Part shown: positions 44,439-53,884 of the stretch, one piece after another
Layout of the letters: every line of letters begins with the position of its first letter
Position numbering within the stretch: position 1 is the stretch's first letter
Assembly (NCBI GenBank): GCA_963975425.1
Contig: CAXBGS010000002.1
Location: 806,001 to 870,000 of the forward strand
Direction: 5' to 3'
DNA from: CAXBGS01 sp963975425
Lineage (GTDB): Bacteria; Planctomycetota; Planctomycetia; Pirellulales; Pirellulaceae
DNA length: 64,000 bases
Program-made: the position numbers and the translations under genes
Notes under the pieces: model-generated
Told to the model about the DNA's origin: nothing
The model's database searches: none
The model's input: the letters and a program-made list of their open reading frames with translations, nothing else

Positions 44439-45905
44439 CTAGGACAGTAAGTCGTGGACAACGCGAGTTGGTTCGACACCGGTCAATCGCTGGTCCAGAC
44501 CTTGGAATCTGAAACTCAGCTTGCGATCATCGATCCCCATGCAGTGCAGTATCGTGGCGTTCAGGTCATTCAAATGGACGGGATTTTCGGTGATGTTGTA
44601 ACTAAATTCATCGGTCTCACCGAACGAATATCCCGATTTCACTCCGCCGCCGGCCATCCACATACAGAAATTGCGCGGATGATGATCGCGGCCATAGTTT
44701 TCGTGGGTCAACGTCCCTTGCGAGTAAACCGTTCGCCCGAATTCACCGCCAAAGACGACCAGGGTGTCTTCCAGAAGCCCGCGTTGTTTCAAATCCAGAA
44801 TCAATGCCGCAGTCGGCTGGTCAACATCCTCACACTGTCCTTTGATCAGTTTGGGCAGGTTGTTGTGCTGGTCCCATCCTCGGTGCAACACTTGAACGCA
44901 CCGCACGCCCCGTTCGACCAACCGGCGAGCCAAGATTGCGCTGGACGCGTAGGTCCCCTTGGTCTGGACATTGGGCCCATACATGTCCAACGTTTCCTGC
45001 GACTCACTGCTAAGATCGGTCAATTCCGGCACGCTGGTTTGCATCCGAAACGCCATCTCGTATTGCGAGATTCGTGATTGGGTTTCTGGATCACCGAAAC
45101 GATCAAACGTCTGTTGATTCAACTGGTTTAGGGCATCGAGCATCTGTCGCCGATCCTTACCGCTGACGCCGGGGGGATTCTTGATGTAAAGCACTGGATC
45201 GCCAGCACCGCGCAGTGCGACACCATCAAAGCTGCTCGGCAAGAATCCGCTGCTCCACATTCGCGTGAACAAGGCTTGTGCCTGCGACGCCTTGGGAAAC
45301 GTCGGTGTGAACACGACAAACGCAGGCAAGTCGTTGCTTTCGCTGCCCAGGCCATAGCTCAGCCAGGAACCGAGGCTTGGCTTGCCGGGCACTTCGCTGC
45401 CGGTCATCACAAACGTGCAGGCCGGGTCATGATTGATCGCGTCGGTGTGCACGGACTTGATCATCGTGATCTCGTCGGCAATCGCATGCATGTGCGGAAC
45501 CAATTCGCTCATCATGATTCCGCTGTCGCCGCACGGCTTGAACTGAAACTTGCTCGGAGCGACAGGAAACCTTGCTTGCCCACTGGTCATCGTCGTGATG
45601 CGTTGACCGTTGCGAACCGAATCGGGCAACTCTTGATCGTAATGATCCTTTAAGCCAGGTTTGTAATCGAACAGATCCAACTGCGATGGTGCACCATTCA
45701 TATGCAGGTAAATCAGCCGCTTGGCACGCGGCGCAAAGTGCGGCAAGCCTGGCAGTGGTGGATGCACGGCAGTGGTCGTTGATGCCGCGGCCTCATCGGA
45801 CAGTAACGACGAGAGCGCCAGCGATCCGACCCCCAGTCCGGCGCCCTGAAAAAATTGACGTCGATTGACGTCACGCAAGTAATGCTGAATTGGATTCATC
45901 GCCAT
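44439..45905 (-). CDS. DUF1501 family protein with Tat signal
   Basis: About 488 residues. A twin-arginine signal (NRRQFFQGAGLGVGSLALSSLL) marks export. DUF1501 members have an alkaline phosphatase/sulfatase-like fold: RLIYLHMNGAPSQLDLFDYKP, KSVHTDAINHDPACTFVMTG, QVLHRGWDQHNNLPK, and the end VVFGGEFGRTVYSQG and GRDHHPRNFCMWMAGGGV. Its partner is the PSCyt1-DUF1549-DUF1553 gene just upstream on the same strand (about 80 nt). The role of such pairs is unproven; a periplasmic oxidative module is the usual inference. The first start-type codon is TTG 45908; ATG 45905 or 45899 is more likely. Confidence 0.94.
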   Translation of the reverse strand: MAMNPIQHYLRDVNRRQFFQGAGLGVGSLALSSLLSDEAAASTTTAVHPPLPGLPHFAPRAKRLIYLHMNGAPSQLDLFDYKPGLKDHYDQELPDSVRNGQRITTMTSGQARFPVAPSKFQFKPCGDSGIMMSELVPHMHAIADEITMIKSVHTDAINHDPACTFVMTGSEVPGKPSLGSWLSYGLGSESNDLPAFVVFTPTFPKASQAQALFTRMWSSGFLPSSFDGVALRGAGDPVLYIKNPPGVSGKDRRQMLDALNQLNQQTFDRFGDPETQSRISQYEMAFRMQTSVPELTDLSSESQETLDMYGPNVQTKGTYASSAILARRLVERGVRCVQVLHRGWDQHNNLPKLIKGQCEDVDQPTAALILDLKQRGLLEDTLVVFGGEFGRTVYSQGTLTHENYGRDHHPRNFCMWMAGGGVKSGYSFGETDEFSYNITENPVHLNDLNATILHCMGIDDRKLSFRFQGLDQRLTGVEPTRVVHDLLS

Positions 45906-45987
45906 CAATCTGTGCTAAGGACAGTCCGCATACGAAAATTGGTTGTTGGAACAATTGCCCCGATCGCTCTTGTTCGCGACGCAATCG

Positions 45988-48900
45988 CTAATTCTTAGTG
46001 ACCGTTTCGTCCAGGTTCAGCAGCAGGTTTGCCAACATCGTGTAAGCTGCCAGCTGATCGGGCTCGATCGCATCATCGGTGTCACTTTCGCCATAGCTCG
46101 TCAGCGCCTTGGCTGATTCATCATCTTGACGATAGCGATCTTGAAACATCCGCAACATGTCGATGGCAACGTCGCGCTCGGCGGATCGGGGCGGTCGACC
46201 GGTCGCCCATGTCCAGGCCCAACGAACTCGCTTGGCCGGCGATGCACCGCCCTCGCGAATGATCCGGGCCGCGAAGTGCCGTGCCGCCTCGACATGCTGG
46301 ATGTCGTTCATCAGTTGCAGCGCCTGCATCGGCGTATTGCTCCGCTGTCGTGCCGAACAAGATTGCTCGCGATTGGGCGCGTCGAACGTTGACATGAACG
46401 GCGGCGGCGCCGTGCGTTTCAAGAACGTATACAGACTGCGACGATACAACGCATCACCATGGTCCTGATCGTAATAGCGAGTGTTGGAGCGTCCGAAACC
46501 GACCGGTTCCCAGATATTCGGTGGCTGGTACGGCTTGACCGGTTCTCCGCCGATTGTTTGCACAAGCAACCCGCTAATGAACAACGTTTGATCGCGTAAA
46601 ACTTCGGCATCCAGACGCAACCGCGGTGCTCGGGCAAGCAGGCGATTGCTTGGATCACGATCCAGATGCTGCTTTGTCACGACCGAACTTTGGCGGTACG
46701 CATGGCTTGTCATCATCAGGCGCAACAGCCGTTGTACATCCCAGCCAGAGTCGACGAATTCAACCGCCAAATAGTCCAACAATTCTGGATGGCTGGGTGG
46801 ATCGCCTTGGGAACCAAAATCACCACTGGTACGAACCAATCCGGTCCCGAACAACTGCTGCCAGAACCGGTTGACCGTTACGCGTGCGGTCAACGGATGC
46901 TCGCCACTGACCAACCAATTCGCCAAGTCCAACCGGTTTGGCATGCGACCGTCGGACGGGCGGTTCAGCGGCGGTAGAAAGCTTGGCACGTCGCGCGTCA
47001 CTTGCTCGCCGGGATTGTCATATTGCCCACGCACCATCACAAAACTTTCGCGTGGCTCGGGCAAATCGGCCATCACGAAGGTAACCGGAACGGTCTTTTC
47101 CAATTCGGCAATCTGTGTTTCGATCTTGTCTTGATCAATGGCAAGCTGGCCGAGCAACGGCTTCGTTCCGCCGTAGACGTTTCGCAGCCACTGATCAAAG
47201 ATTTCTTCGCGCTCGCTCTGAGTCCACTTGTCGGGCTGCTTGGCGCGAACGATCGACCGCAAATGATCGGGAAAGCTGGGCACGTTTTTTCCGCCGAACG
47301 ATCCCTTCCAGCGTTTCCACGACCAAGTGGCGTCTTTCGCCTTATCTAGCGTTTGGCGGACGCCGAGGTGGTCCCAGGTGACCGTTCCTCCGAACTGAGT
47401 GAATGCAAATCCGGTGACTTTGTCGTTGGCCTTCAGTCCCACCTGACGCGGTGTGAACTCCAGCCTTACCCACTGGCCTGGATCGGGCAAATCACCGATG
47501 CGGCGTTTGGAATCTGTGGCGATCTTGCCAAACGGAATCTTCGCCTGCTGGCCCCACACCGCACGATGTTCCCAAGTGTCAGTATGGATCTGAACCATGA
47601 TGGCATCGGGCAAATCATCGGGGTCCAAATAACAGTACGCAAATATCTTACCGCCACTTGGGACGACAAACGGCTTGGCGCCGGAGTTATAGAAATCTTG
47701 TTCCAGCTGTTCGGCTTTTCGGCGAAGCGCCTTTTCGCCAGAGAACACCGCATCGGGGCGATTGCCGGCACCCTGCTTGTCCGCAGATTCCTGCTTACTG
47801 ACCAGAGTCAGCGGGCCACCCAAATTTTTCGTCTTGGCACCTTGAGGAAACGCATCCTCGAACCAGATCGTATCGATCAAATCCGGCTCGGGTGCCGGAT
47901 TTTGCTCGGCAGGATCTTTGTAAACGAAGGCGTCGAGACGCGATTGAATTCGCTTGTTGACGGCAGCCAAGCGACGATTCAATTCTTGCACCTTTGACTC
48001 TTGCTCGTCCGAATAGAGTTTTACGATCGGCGGCGTATCAATTTTGTTGCCGTCCATTGCAGGATCGGCCGCGCTGTGAAAGAACGAGTACAGCGAGTAG
48101 TACTCATGAGCGGAAATGGGATCAAACTTGTGATCGTGACAGACGGCGCATCCGGCGGTCAGTCCCATCCAGACTTCTGCCGTCGTGGTGGTGCGATCAA
48201 CGGCATATCGAAACACCCATTCTTCGTTGATGCTGCCACCTTCGCTGGTCGTAACATTACATCGATTGAATCCCGATGCAATCTGCTGTTCGCGGCTTGA
48301 GTCTTCCAGCAAGTCACCGGCAAGTTGCCATCGCGTGAATTCATCGAACGCCAAGTTTTGATTGAATGCTCGGACGACCCAATCACGATACGGCCACATC
48401 GAACGCTCATTGTCCAAATGCAAACCATGCGTGTCGGCATAGCGAGCCAAGTCCAACCAATATCGAGCCATGTGTTCACCATACGTCGCCCGGCTGAACA
48501 ATCGGTCCATCAGTTTTTCGTAAGCGTTGCTTGATGTGTCATCTAGAAACGCATCGATTTCATCTGGCGTGGGCGGCAGCCCCGTCAAATCCAGAGTCGC
48601 ACGACGGATCAACGTCCGCTTGTCCGCAGGCGGCGAAGGCGTCAGCCCGGCCTCGCTGATCTTCTGTTGCAAAAAAGCATCGAGTGGATGAGCCGTCCCT
48701 TTCCCGGCCAACGATGGCACCGCCGGAACACTCGGCCGAACTGGCGCCGCAAACGCCCAGTGCGTTTCATAGGGCGCGCCTGATTCGATCCACCGGCGCA
48801 GCGTGGCTTGCTGACTAACGGACAGCGGCTTGTCGAATTCCGGTGGCGGCATGACCAGATCGCCATCGTCACTAGTGATACGAGCGAACAATTCGCTGGC

Positions 48901-49176
48901 ATCAACGTCACCGGCAACGATCGCGCCGTTCTCGGTGGCACTTTCGAGCGAATCTAAGCGCAGGTCGGCTTCACGTGTTTCCGCATCAGGGCCGTGACAG
49001 GCAAAACAATGATCCGACAAGATCGGGCGGACGTCCTGTGAAAAAGAGATGTCGCTTTCACCACGGCCATCATCTTCACCATGGCCATCATTCGCGCTGC
49101 CTTGAGAGACAGACGCGACGAGCAGAACGCCAAGAGACAGGACAACAACGAACTGGGGCAACCGGTGCGTCGGCAT
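45988..49176 (-). CDS. PSCyt1-DUF1549 (PSCyt2)-DUF1553 (PSD1) protein
   Basis: 1,062 residues, exported (LPQFVVVLSLGVLLVASVSQ). PSCyt1 near the N-terminus: VRPILSDHCFACHGPDAETREADLRLD, with the c-type haem motif. DUF1549 follows: LIRRATLDLTGLPPTPDEIDAFL, YGEHMARYWLDLARYADTHG, and a second motif CAVCHDHKFDPISAHEYY. A non-family insert (about 420-690) with lectin-like beta features (GGKIFAYCYLDPDDLPDAI) lies in the middle. DUF1553 ends the protein: RLDLANWLVSGEHPLTARV, FGTGLVRTSGDFGSQG and APRLRLDAEVLRDQ. Partner of the DUF1501 gene. A CxxCH-dependent periplasmic redox role is inferred only. Confidence 0.95.
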   Translation of the reverse strand: MPTHRLPQFVVVLSLGVLLVASVSQGSANDGHGEDDGRGESDISFSQDVRPILSDHCFACHGPDAETREADLRLDSLESATENGAIVAGDVDASELFARITSDDGDLVMPPPEFDKPLSVSQQATLRRWIESGAPYETHWAFAAPVRPSVPAVPSLAGKGTAHPLDAFLQQKISEAGLTPSPPADKRTLIRRATLDLTGLPPTPDEIDAFLDDTSSNAYEKLMDRLFSRATYGEHMARYWLDLARYADTHGLHLDNERSMWPYRDWVVRAFNQNLAFDEFTRWQLAGDLLEDSSREQQIASGFNRCNVTTSEGGSINEEWVFRYAVDRTTTTAEVWMGLTAGCAVCHDHKFDPISAHEYYSLYSFFHSAADPAMDGNKIDTPPIVKLYSDEQESKVQELNRRLAAVNKRIQSRLDAFVYKDPAEQNPAPEPDLIDTIWFEDAFPQGAKTKNLGGPLTLVSKQESADKQGAGNRPDAVFSGEKALRRKAEQLEQDFYNSGAKPFVVPSGGKIFAYCYLDPDDLPDAIMVQIHTDTWEHRAVWGQQAKIPFGKIATDSKRRIGDLPDPGQWVRLEFTPRQVGLKANDKVTGFAFTQFGGTVTWDHLGVRQTLDKAKDATWSWKRWKGSFGGKNVPSFPDHLRSIVRAKQPDKWTQSEREEIFDQWLRNVYGGTKPLLGQLAIDQDKIETQIAELEKTVPVTFVMADLPEPRESFVMVRGQYDNPGEQVTRDVPSFLPPLNRPSDGRMPNRLDLANWLVSGEHPLTARVTVNRFWQQLFGTGLVRTSGDFGSQGDPPSHPELLDYLAVEFVDSGWDVQRLLRLMMTSHAYRQSSVVTKQHLDRDPSNRLLARAPRLRLDAEVLRDQTLFISGLLVQTIGGEPVKPYQPPNIWEPVGFGRSNTRYYDQDHGDALYRRSLYTFLKRTAPPPFMSTFDAPNREQSCSARQRSNTPMQALQLMNDIQHVEAARHFAARIIREGGASPAKRVRWAWTWATGRPPRSAERDVAIDMLRMFQDRYRQDDESAKALTSYGESDTDDAIEPDQLAAYTMLANLLLNLDETVTKN

Positions 49177-49251
49177 AGATCGTCAGGGGGGCGGGGGGAA
49201 AGCTGAAGGCCGGATCGAGAGGGCCTCGCAGTATACCATGCCCGCCGCCGT

Positions 49252-49372
49252 GCGAACCCAATCTCTATGCGAAGCCAATCTCTGTGCGAAGCCAATCTCT
49301 GTGCGAAGCCAATCTCTGCGAGAAGCCAGGACTCTGTGAGAAGCCAGTCATCGCAAGAAGCCAAGACTCCGT
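49252..49372. repeat. Tandem array of a 17-bp unit (GCGAAGCCAATCTCTGT)
   Basis: Copies at 49252-49268, 49269-49285, 49286-49302 and 49303-49319 differ by at most a few bases; three more degenerate copies (GAGAAGCCAGGACTCTGT and similar) continue to about 49372. It lies between speA's stop and the PSCyt gene's start, so in the leader of the latter. There are no spacers, so it is not a CRISPR. Confidence 0.85.
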
Positions 49373-49474
49373 GACACGCCGGTCATGATTCGGGCCATGA
49401 TCGGCGAAGCGTCGGGTTGCGATTGGCTCGGGGCGACCGTGCCGCGAGCCCGTTTGTCGTGGCGCCGCTGCGGT

Positions 49475-51397
49475 CTACGCGTCGAAACGCTTCGACAGGT
49501 AGGTATAGTCGCCGAGGGCTTTTTCGTAAAAGGCGATCGTTTGCCCGGCCTGTTCGTTGTCGATGTGGCCTGATTCGATCGCCAGCTCGACCGCTTCTTG
49601 CAGATTGGCAATCAGTTCACGGTCCTCGTACTGAACATAGCCAAGCACCTCGCTAACGGTGTCACCTTTGACCACCGATTGGATTTTGACGCCGGTTTCG
49701 GTGACGTCGACGTGAACGGCATGCGTGTCGCCGAACAAATTATGCAGATCGCCCAGGATCTCTTGATAGGCCCCCACCATGAACACCGCCAATGGATAGG
49801 ATTCGCCGCTGCGAGGCTCATGCAGCAGTAACGTTCGCTCGCGGTCACCGCTGCAAATGAACGAATCGACTTTACCATCGCTATCACACGTGATATCGCC
49901 GAGCACGGCATGCCTTGTCGGTTGTTCATCCAGCCGACTGATTGGCATGATGGGGAACAATTGCCCGATCGCCCACGCGTCGGGCATCGACTGGAACAAT
50001 GAAAAGTTGGCAAAGTAGATATCAGACAGCATGCGATCGAGCGTTTGTAGCTCTTCAGGCACTTCGTCCAAGTCGGCGCACATGTTGCGGACTCGGTGAC
50101 AGATTGCAAAGTACAAGTCCTCGGCCGCCACCCGCTGTTCAAGTGGCAAATACCCACCGCTGAACAAGTTCATGCAAAGATCGAGCGAAACTTGGGCGTC
50201 ATGAAACAGCTCTAACATGTTGTTGGGCGAAAGCAAGTTGTACGCTTGCCACAAATCATGAACGGGCTGTTCATAACTTTCGGGAACCTCCGTCGGCGCC
50301 GATTGAACATTCCCCTGCGCCGTGACACCCAGCGTGTCCATCACCAAGACACTGTGCTGCGCCGCGACCGCACGCCCGCTCTCTGAAATCAATTGCGGGT
50401 GCGGGACGTCGGCTTCGTCGCACACGGACCCGACGTGAAAAACAACATCGTTGGCGTATTCTTGTACCGTATAGTTCATGCTTGATTCGGCGTCGCGACG
50501 CGACCCGTCATAGTCCACGCCCAATCCGCCTCCGACGTCCAAGTATTTCAAACCAGCGCCGCGTCGATACAGGTCCACATAGATGCGTGACGCCTCGAGA
50601 ATCGCCGACTTCAGGTGACGGATATTTCCAATCTGGCTGCCGACGTGAAAGTGCAGCAGCTGAAAACAATCGCCCATCTCAAGATCTCGCAGCCGATCGA
50701 ATTGGGTCAGCAATTCGCCGACCGTCAATCCGAATTTCGACCGATAGCCGCCGCTTGCTTGCCACCGACCGCTTCCTCGCGTCGCCAGCTTGACGCGCAT
50801 GCCAATTGTCGGACGAACGCCTAGCCGCCGCGAGTGATCCAAAATCAAATCAAGCTCGCTGACTTTTTCGACCACGGGAATCACGGTGCGGCCGAGTCGC
50901 TGTGCCAGCAACGCCATATGGATAAAGTCGTCATCCTTGAAACCGTTGCAAATGATTGGAACATTCGGATCGGTCATCGCGACGACCGCCAGCAGTTCAG
51001 GTTTACTGCCCGCTTCAACCCCGAATCCGAGTTCTCGCCCGTGCATGATGATTTGCTGGACGACTTCGCGTTGTTGGTTGACCTTGATCGGAAACACACA
51101 GCGATATCGTTCGCGATAGTCGTGATCCGAGATCGCTTTGGCAAAACAGTCGTTCAGGCACTGCAGCCGATCTTTCAGAATGCCGTTGAATCGAATCAGG
51201 ATCGGCAGATCCAAGCCACGTTGCACCAGACGATCGACCAACTCCTTTAAGTCGATGTGATCTTGTTTGGTTCGATCCGGTGTGACCAGCAGGCGTCCCG
51301 CGTCGGAAACATGAAAGTAGCCATCGCCCCATCGCGCCAGGTTATACAGCGTCTCAGAATCATTGACGGTCCACTGCTTGGTTTGCAAGACGCTCAT
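49475..51397 (-). CDS. speA: Biosynthetic arginine decarboxylase
   Basis: SpeA is a PLP enzyme making agmatine from arginine, the first step of the agmatine route to putrescine and spermidine. The 640-residue product has the family's length and order: YFHVSDAGRLLVTP, CVFPIKVNQQREVVQQI with the PLP-binding Lys, FGVEAGSKPELLAV, LLHFHVGSQIGNIRHLK, YLDVGGGLGVDYDGSRRDAE, ISESGRAVAAQHSVLV, and a C-terminal region with the conserved LFPIMPISRLDEQPTRHAVL and ITCDSDGKVDSFI. All expected active-site stretches are present. The ATG at 51397 is chosen; a TTG precedes it. It is divergent from an epimerase gene. Confidence 0.97.
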   Translation of the reverse strand: MSVLQTKQWTVNDSETLYNLARWGDGYFHVSDAGRLLVTPDRTKQDHIDLKELVDRLVQRGLDLPILIRFNGILKDRLQCLNDCFAKAISDHDYRERYRCVFPIKVNQQREVVQQIIMHGRELGFGVEAGSKPELLAVVAMTDPNVPIICNGFKDDDFIHMALLAQRLGRTVIPVVEKVSELDLILDHSRRLGVRPTIGMRVKLATRGSGRWQASGGYRSKFGLTVGELLTQFDRLRDLEMGDCFQLLHFHVGSQIGNIRHLKSAILEASRIYVDLYRRGAGLKYLDVGGGLGVDYDGSRRDAESSMNYTVQEYANDVVFHVGSVCDEADVPHPQLISESGRAVAAQHSVLVMDTLGVTAQGNVQSAPTEVPESYEQPVHDLWQAYNLLSPNNMLELFHDAQVSLDLCMNLFSGGYLPLEQRVAAEDLYFAICHRVRNMCADLDEVPEELQTLDRMLSDIYFANFSLFQSMPDAWAIGQLFPIMPISRLDEQPTRHAVLGDITCDSDGKVDSFICSGDRERTLLLHEPRSGESYPLAVFMVGAYQEILGDLHNLFGDTHAVHVDVTETGVKIQSVVKGDTVSEVLGYVQYEDRELIANLQEAVELAIESGHIDNEQAGQTIAFYEKALGDYTYLSKRFDA

Positions 51398-51516
51398 CAA
51401 ATGCGAGCCCTAAGAATGGGAAAGGTGAGATGGGAAGGAAGAAAACGAACGGGGCTCGCGATTGCGGAGTGCCACAAATAGAATCATTTTTGCACCCAGC
51501 GAAAAGTGGAAACCGA

Positions 51517-52500
51517 ATGCGAATTCTTGTGACCGGTGGCACCGGATTATTAGGCAACAACATTGTGCGACAGCTGGCCGACCAAGGCCACCAAGTTGCC
51601 GCGTACGTGCGAAGCGAACCGGACCCCAGGATCTTCCGTGACGTTTCGGTCGACCTGGTTCGTGGCGAGCTGTTAGACAACAGTGCGATTGACCAAGCCG
51701 TTGCGGGCGCTGACGCCGTGATCCATTCCGCCGGCGTCATTCACCTAGGATGGCGACGACTCGATGAATCGATGCGAATTAACCGCGATGGAACCGCCCT
51801 GATTGCCGACGCTTGTTTGAAATACGACAAGAAACTTGTACTGGTCGGTACGGTCAACACGCTAGCGGTCGGAACTCGAGACCAAGCCGCGGACGAGGAG
51901 ACGCCGCTGGAAAATGCCGGCGGACAGGTGCCATGCACCTATGTGCAAAGCAAACGAGCCGGTGTGGCCGAGGTGGTCCGCCGCGTCAACCAAGGTTTGC
52001 GAGCGGCGATCGTGCACCCCGGTTTCATGTTGGGACCATGGGACTGGAAACCCAGCAGCGGTCGCATGATGTTAGAAGTCGGCAAGGGCTGGAAACCGAT
52101 TTGCCCGACCGGTGGATGCAGCGTTTGCGATCCGCGTGATGTTGCCGCCGGAACGATCGCGGCCATCGATCAAGGCCGTGACGATGGAAGACAATACATC
52201 TTGGCCGGCGCCAACTGGACCTACAAACAGCTATGGACCGAGATGGCTCAGCGAATGGGAACCCGACCACCGATCATGAAGGCCGGCCCGGTACAACTCT
52301 GGCTGGCCGGTATCGCGGGCGACGCCTGGGCCAGATTGTCCGGCACCGAAGGTGACGTCAACAGTGCGGGCGTTCGGATGAGCAGTCTGTATCATTGGCA
52401 CGACAGCAGCCGTGCGCGAAGAGAGCTGGGATACCAAACGCGCGACCCAACCGAAAGCTTGGACGCATCGGCCGAGTGGATCCAACAGCATCACCTATAA
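51517..52500 (+). CDS. NAD-dependent epimerase/dehydratase family protein
   Basis: 327 residues, extended SDR. The nucleotide site is ILVTGGTGLLGNNIVRQL; DLVRGELLDNSAIDQAVAGADAVIHSAG follows. The catalytic pair would be Tyr-x3-Lys in YVQSKRAG, present, with Thr in VGTVNTLAVG as the Ser/Thr partner. VHPGFMLGPWDWKPSSGRM is typical of dihydroflavonol reductase/hopanoid-associated sugar epimerase relatives. The substrate is unknown. The ATG at 51517 begins the nucleotide-binding strand directly; the open frame from 51430 adds 29 unlikely residues. Confidence 0.9.
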   Translation: MRILVTGGTGLLGNNIVRQLADQGHQVAAYVRSEPDPRIFRDVSVDLVRGELLDNSAIDQAVAGADAVIHSAGVIHLGWRRLDESMRINRDGTALIADACLKYDKKLVLVGTVNTLAVGTRDQAADEETPLENAGGQVPCTYVQSKRAGVAEVVRRVNQGLRAAIVHPGFMLGPWDWKPSSGRMMLEVGKGWKPICPTGGCSVCDPRDVAAGTIAAIDQGRDDGRQYILAGANWTYKQLWTEMAQRMGTRPPIMKAGPVQLWLAGIAGDAWARLSGTEGDVNSAGVRMSSLYHWHDSSRARRELGYQTRDPTESLDASAEWIQQHHL

Positions 52501-53191
52501 GATGCTGCTAGCAATCCATCGCAACGCGCCACGTCTTACGAATAGGATCTTAATCCGCATCCGTTCGATAGCTTCCGATCGCCATCCCGTTCTCAAGCTC
52601 GATCGCGTTCCAATCAGGGCTCGAACGTCTGTTAAGACGACTGTCAGTTTCGGATCGACATCCAATGTCAGCAAGGTGCAATGTCAGAACGATGGTAACT
52701 GCCGGTTGCCGGAGCCACATTGCGGCGTTCACACCTCGGCAATCAAAGTCCGCAAACGGGCAGAAACACCGGGCGATCGGGTCGCTAGCTTGCCCTGCCG
52801 TCGAACTCAGAATGTGCCCACCGTCGTTTCGCACGGGAACATGCTCGCGTTTACCGGTTTTACCACGGGTGACGACTGGGGCGAATCCACTTAAAAAACG
52901 GCCTTCGCGGGCTGTCGCCTCTCGAAAATATCGATGTTTTTTGAGGCGACTTGACCGCCCTTGCGACACCTTTTTGATCGCTCAAATCCGGTAATTCTCG
53001 CAACGACACGCCGCCGCCACCCCCCTAAAGGCCCCCCGCCGCTCCTGGCGGCGGAATTGACAAGCATAGTGAGCGCTGGTCAGGCTGTGCGGCCCTGATT
53101 CTCGGAAGTGGGCAGGCACTCGATGCCAGAGATGGCGTCCAAGGCGCCGGTGCCCGGTCCGAGTCTTTCATGACTCCGAGAGAAAACTTGA
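52501..53191. other. Gene-free stretch with two hairpins before rpe
   Basis: About 690 bases. GTCGCCTC (52914-52921) / GAGGCGAC (52943-52950) brackets a 21-nt loop that itself contains AAAA and TTTTTT. CCGCCGC (53036-53042) / GCGGCGG (53048-53054) is a short GC hairpin 140 nt before the rpe start. Open frames here do not look coding. Confidence 0.45.
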
Positions 53192-53884
53192 ATGTCGAGA
53201 GACAAACTCGATACGATCCGCGACGCGGCACCCAGTGTGTTGCCGAGCTTGTTGCAGTGCGACTTCGGCGATCTGAAGGGCGAAGTGGCCAAGCTAAGTG
53301 AAGCGGGCACCCGAGTACTGCATCTTGATGTCATGGACGGTCATTTCGTGCCCAACATGACTTATGGGATGCCGATCGTGGAAGGATTACGTCGGCACAC
53401 CGAAATGCCGCTCGACGTACATCTGATGATCAGCGATCCGCTGAAATATGCTCGTCCGATGGTCGATGCGGGCGCGGACTTGTTGACGTTTCACGTCGAA
53501 GCGGTGCGGGATGCGGCGGAAGTCGCCAGCGAACTTCGCAGCCTGGATGTCGGTGTCGGCGTCACGTTGAACCCAGAGACACCGCTTTCGGCACTCGAAG
53601 ACTGCCTGTCGTACGTCGACATGGTCTTGGTGATGAGTGTCAAAGCCGGGTTTGGTGGCCAGTCGTTCAACCCCGTCGCGCTGGACAAATTGCGAACGCT
53701 GCGAGAGCAGCATCCTGATTTACTGCTCGAGATCGATGGCGGTATCAACCGCGACACTATCCGCAGCGCACGCGAGGCAGGCTGCGATCTCTTTGTGGTT
53801 GGCTCGGCAATCTTTGGAAAAGAAGACTACGCCGCCGCAATCGACGAATTGGATCAAGAAATCGCTGCAGGAGGGTCCGTATGA
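53192..53884 (+). CDS. rpe: Ribulose-phosphate 3-epimerase
   Basis: Rpe interconverts ribulose 5-phosphate and xylulose 5-phosphate in the pentose phosphate pathway, a cytoplasmic metal-dependent TIM barrel. The 230-residue product shows VLPSLLQCDFGDLKGEV, HLDVMDGHFVPNMTYG (metal His and catalytic Asp), DVHLMISDP, LLTFHVEA, VMSVKAGFGGQSFNP, LEIDGGINRDTI (second catalytic Asp) and VVGSAIFGKEDY. All catalytic positions are kept. Its stop overlaps the start of the following phosphatase-fold gene (ATGA), so the two are translationally coupled. Confidence 0.97.
   Translation: MSRDKLDTIRDAAPSVLPSLLQCDFGDLKGEVAKLSEAGTRVLHLDVMDGHFVPNMTYGMPIVEGLRRHTEMPLDVHLMISDPLKYARPMVDAGADLLTFHVEAVRDAAEVASELRSLDVGVGVTLNPETPLSALEDCLSYVDMVLVMSVKAGFGGQSFNPVALDKLRTLREQHPDLLLEIDGGINRDTIRSAREAGCDLFVVGSAIFGKEDYAAAIDELDQEIAAGGSV

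Noticed and set aside
49252..49372. Possible CRISPR array
   Set aside because: Units are contiguous with no spacers and are only 17 bp; no cas genes in the window.
52665..52994. Plus-strand open frame (109 codons) before rpe
   Set aside because: Arg/Cys/Ser-rich, no ribosome site, spans hairpins; looks non-coding.
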